A DNA stretch of 64,000 bases, from contig NZ_FXUF01000015.1 of assembly GCF_900182905.1 (NCBI RefSeq), positions 39,825 to 103,824 on the forward strand, given 5' to 3'. Positions within the stretch are counted from its first letter, which is position 1; each line of letters starts with the position of its first letter. Source of the DNA: Anoxynatronum buryatiense. Lineage in GTDB: Bacteria > Bacillota > Clostridia > Peptostreptococcales > Tindalliaceae. The notes beneath the pieces are model-generated. The model was given only the letters and a program-made list of their open reading frames with translations. It did not search any database and was not told where the DNA came from. Of this stretch, positions 62,850 to 64,000 are shown one piece after another. The position numbers and the translations under genes are program-made.

Positions 62850-63851
62850 TCATACAGACCAAATAAAATCCACCATCGGCTCATATCCATTATCTTTTAG
62901 AAAATCTTCCACTTCAACTTTTCCTTTAGTTGTCGCAATGAAGATAAAAGACGTGTTATCAACTGCGGTTTTGGGTGAATATATTTTTTTTGATAAAAAA
63001 GTGCCAGTTTTGTATGTATCAATAAAACCCTTTATTCTAACACCCTTCACTACCCTCTTAAGGCTATCAGCAGTAAGTGTACCACCTGCTCCGGTTCCCC
63101 AAATATAACAGTCTTTTTTTACATCTACTAGTTCTTTTGCCATCATATATTCTAACCTGACATGAATTTGATCGCAAAGATTGATATGATTCTCAGTTCT
63201 AGTTTTCGATTGTCGATGCACTCTGTACTTCAGTAATGTTTTATCTAGATTCTGAATTCCCATTCCTGCAAATACAGCTCTCATCCACAAATCATAATCT
63301 TCAGATGGTCTTTGACTGTAGTAGTTCAACTTCTCCAAAGCACTCTTCTTGATCATTAATGACGGATGACAAATTATGTTTTCTCTCAGTAGCATCGCCG
63401 GTAAACTTTCAGTGCTTCCAACGACTTTTCCAAATCTCCTCTGAATATCATTTTTATACTCTTCCTCATACTCGCCTATTACTTCTACTTTTGTCCCTAG
63501 CAAATCAATATCTGGGTTTGATTCCATGTACGCTACTTGTTCTTCAAGTCTTTTTTCAAGACATACATCATCCGCATCCATACGAGCAATAAGTGGTGAA
63601 GAAGCTAATCTTATACCTTCGTTGAGAGATTCAACCAACCCTTTGTTGGTCCGATACACAGCAATTATGCGATTATCCAGCTTTTCATATCTCTTTATCA
63701 TTTCTGTCGACCCGTCATCAGACCCATCATCAATAATGATAAACTCAAAATTTTTGTGTGTTTGGTTTAACACACTCTCGATTGCTTCCTCGATATATTT
63801 GCTCGCGTTATAGACAGGCATCACAACAGACACTTCTACATTTCTTGTCAT
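62850..63851 (-). CDS. GT2 glycosyltransferase with C-terminal Rossmann-like domain
   Basis: This protein of about 333 residues has a GT-A domain (VSVVMPVYNASKYIEEAIES, FEFIIIDDGSDDGSTEMIKR, SPLIARMDADDVCLEKRLEE, PSLMIKKSALEKL). The last 80 residues form a nucleotide-binding-like domain (DCYIWGTGAGGTLTADSLKR, SFIFIATTKGKVEVEDFLKD), similar in type to the N-terminal domain of the TagF-like protein encoded two genes downstream. ATG 63851 with AAAGGGAG is preferred over the TTG 6 bases earlier. It is the first gene of the operon within the window. Confidence 0.85.
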   Translation of the reverse strand: MTRNVEVSVVMPVYNASKYIEEAIESVLNQTHKNFEFIIIDDGSDDGSTEMIKRYEKLDNRIIAVYRTNKGLVESLNEGIRLASSPLIARMDADDVCLEKRLEEQVAYMESNPDIDLLGTKVEVIGEYEEEYKNDIQRRFGKVVGSTESLPAMLLRENIICHPSLMIKKSALEKLNYYSQRPSEDYDLWMRAVFAGMGIQNLDKTLLKYRVHRQSKTRTENHINLCDQIHVRLEYMMAKELVDVKKDCYIWGTGAGGTLTADSLKRVVKGVRIKGFIDTYKTGTFLSKKIYSPKTAVDNTSFIFIATTKGKVEVEDFLKDNGYEPMVDFIWSV

Positions 63852-63889
63852 TTCCAATAACTCCCTTTAGGCTACTTGAAGCCAATGCT

Positions 63890-63918
63890 TATCATTGTAT
63901 GTCAGCGGTAATTGTCAA
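63890..63918 (-). promoter_or_regulatory. Possible promoter of the glycan operon
   Basis: A perfect TTGACA (63918-63913) is followed 17 bases later on the minus strand by ATGATA (63895-63890), a poor -10; ATACAAT overlaps it. It lies about 40 bp before the first glycosyltransferase gene. The window ends 80 bp further on, so an upstream gene could also read through. Confidence 0.35.
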
Positions 63919-64000
63919 GATAGTTGTCCGAAAAACCTTCCAAATTAAAGTAGAGTTTCTGCATTGTTTGAATAACCGGTTGATATATCGGGATCAAGTA

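Overview
The window reads as a chromosomal segment of a motile, anaerobic Firmicute, most likely a clostridial lineage. The grounds are a sigma-D type flagellar regulon (flagellin, two FliS-like proteins, FliD, FlaG, YaaR, YjfB), an hpf-secA-prfB block with a classical RF2 frameshift, GlpP-type antitermination, a GlpO/FAD/DUF1667 glycerol-3-phosphate dehydrogenase operon, many TTG starts with strong Shine-Dalgarno sequences, and no tRNA or rRNA. An alkaliphilic clostridial relative would fit, but that is inference. Most genes lie on the minus strand. The exceptions are yaaR, an aminotransferase, a YchF-like GTPase and an opp/dpp operon.

Layout. 0-7 kb: flagellar genes (FliS-like, flagellin, FlhB-C-like, a giant FliK-like protein, yaaR) with good sigma-D promoters. 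7.2-7.5 kb: a stand-alone Nif11-type double-Gly leader peptide precursor. 7.6-12.8 kb: prfB, secA, a DUF5317-like membrane protein and hpf. 13.08-13.24 kb: a tight cluster of DnaA-box-like sequences, then an MgtC-family gene. 14.3-27 kb: a glycerol/glycerol-3-phosphate region with DUF1667, an FAD oxidoreductase, glpO, a GlpP-type leader terminator, glpP, a PAS-sigma54 activator, an ABC importer, gdpD and glpK, plus a stand-alone structured RNA gene at 25.2-25.4 kb. 27.2-34.5 kb: a CUT1-type sugar ABC operon with a PfkB kinase and an MBL hydrolase, under a GntR/HutC-like regulator with a visible operator. 34.8-37.5 kb: flaG-fliD-flgN-like behind a sigma-D promoter. 37.7-46 kb (plus strand): aminotransferase, YchF-like GTPase, opp/dpp operon. 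46-50 kb: mtnK-like kinase, yjfB, a fused MNT-HEPN protein, a double GNAT and a long FliS. 50.5-63.9 kb: one long minus-strand glycan operon.

The last region is the most interesting. It makes a pseudaminic-acid-type nonulosonic acid (PseC, SpsF, PseG/SpsG, PseH, PseI). Between pseH and pseG it carries a translationally coupled acyl carrier protein - SDR - AMP-ligase cassette, which suggests an acyl-decorated sugar. Upstream, and visibly more AT-rich, are two glycosyltransferases, a CDP-glycerol-type glycerophosphotransferase and a TagD-Gfo/Idh/MocA fusion. Because FliS and YjfB genes lie directly downstream, and flagellin and FliD are in the same window, the likely target is flagellin, with glycerol phosphate as a possible component. 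All functions are inferred from sequence motifs read by eye. No database search was run.
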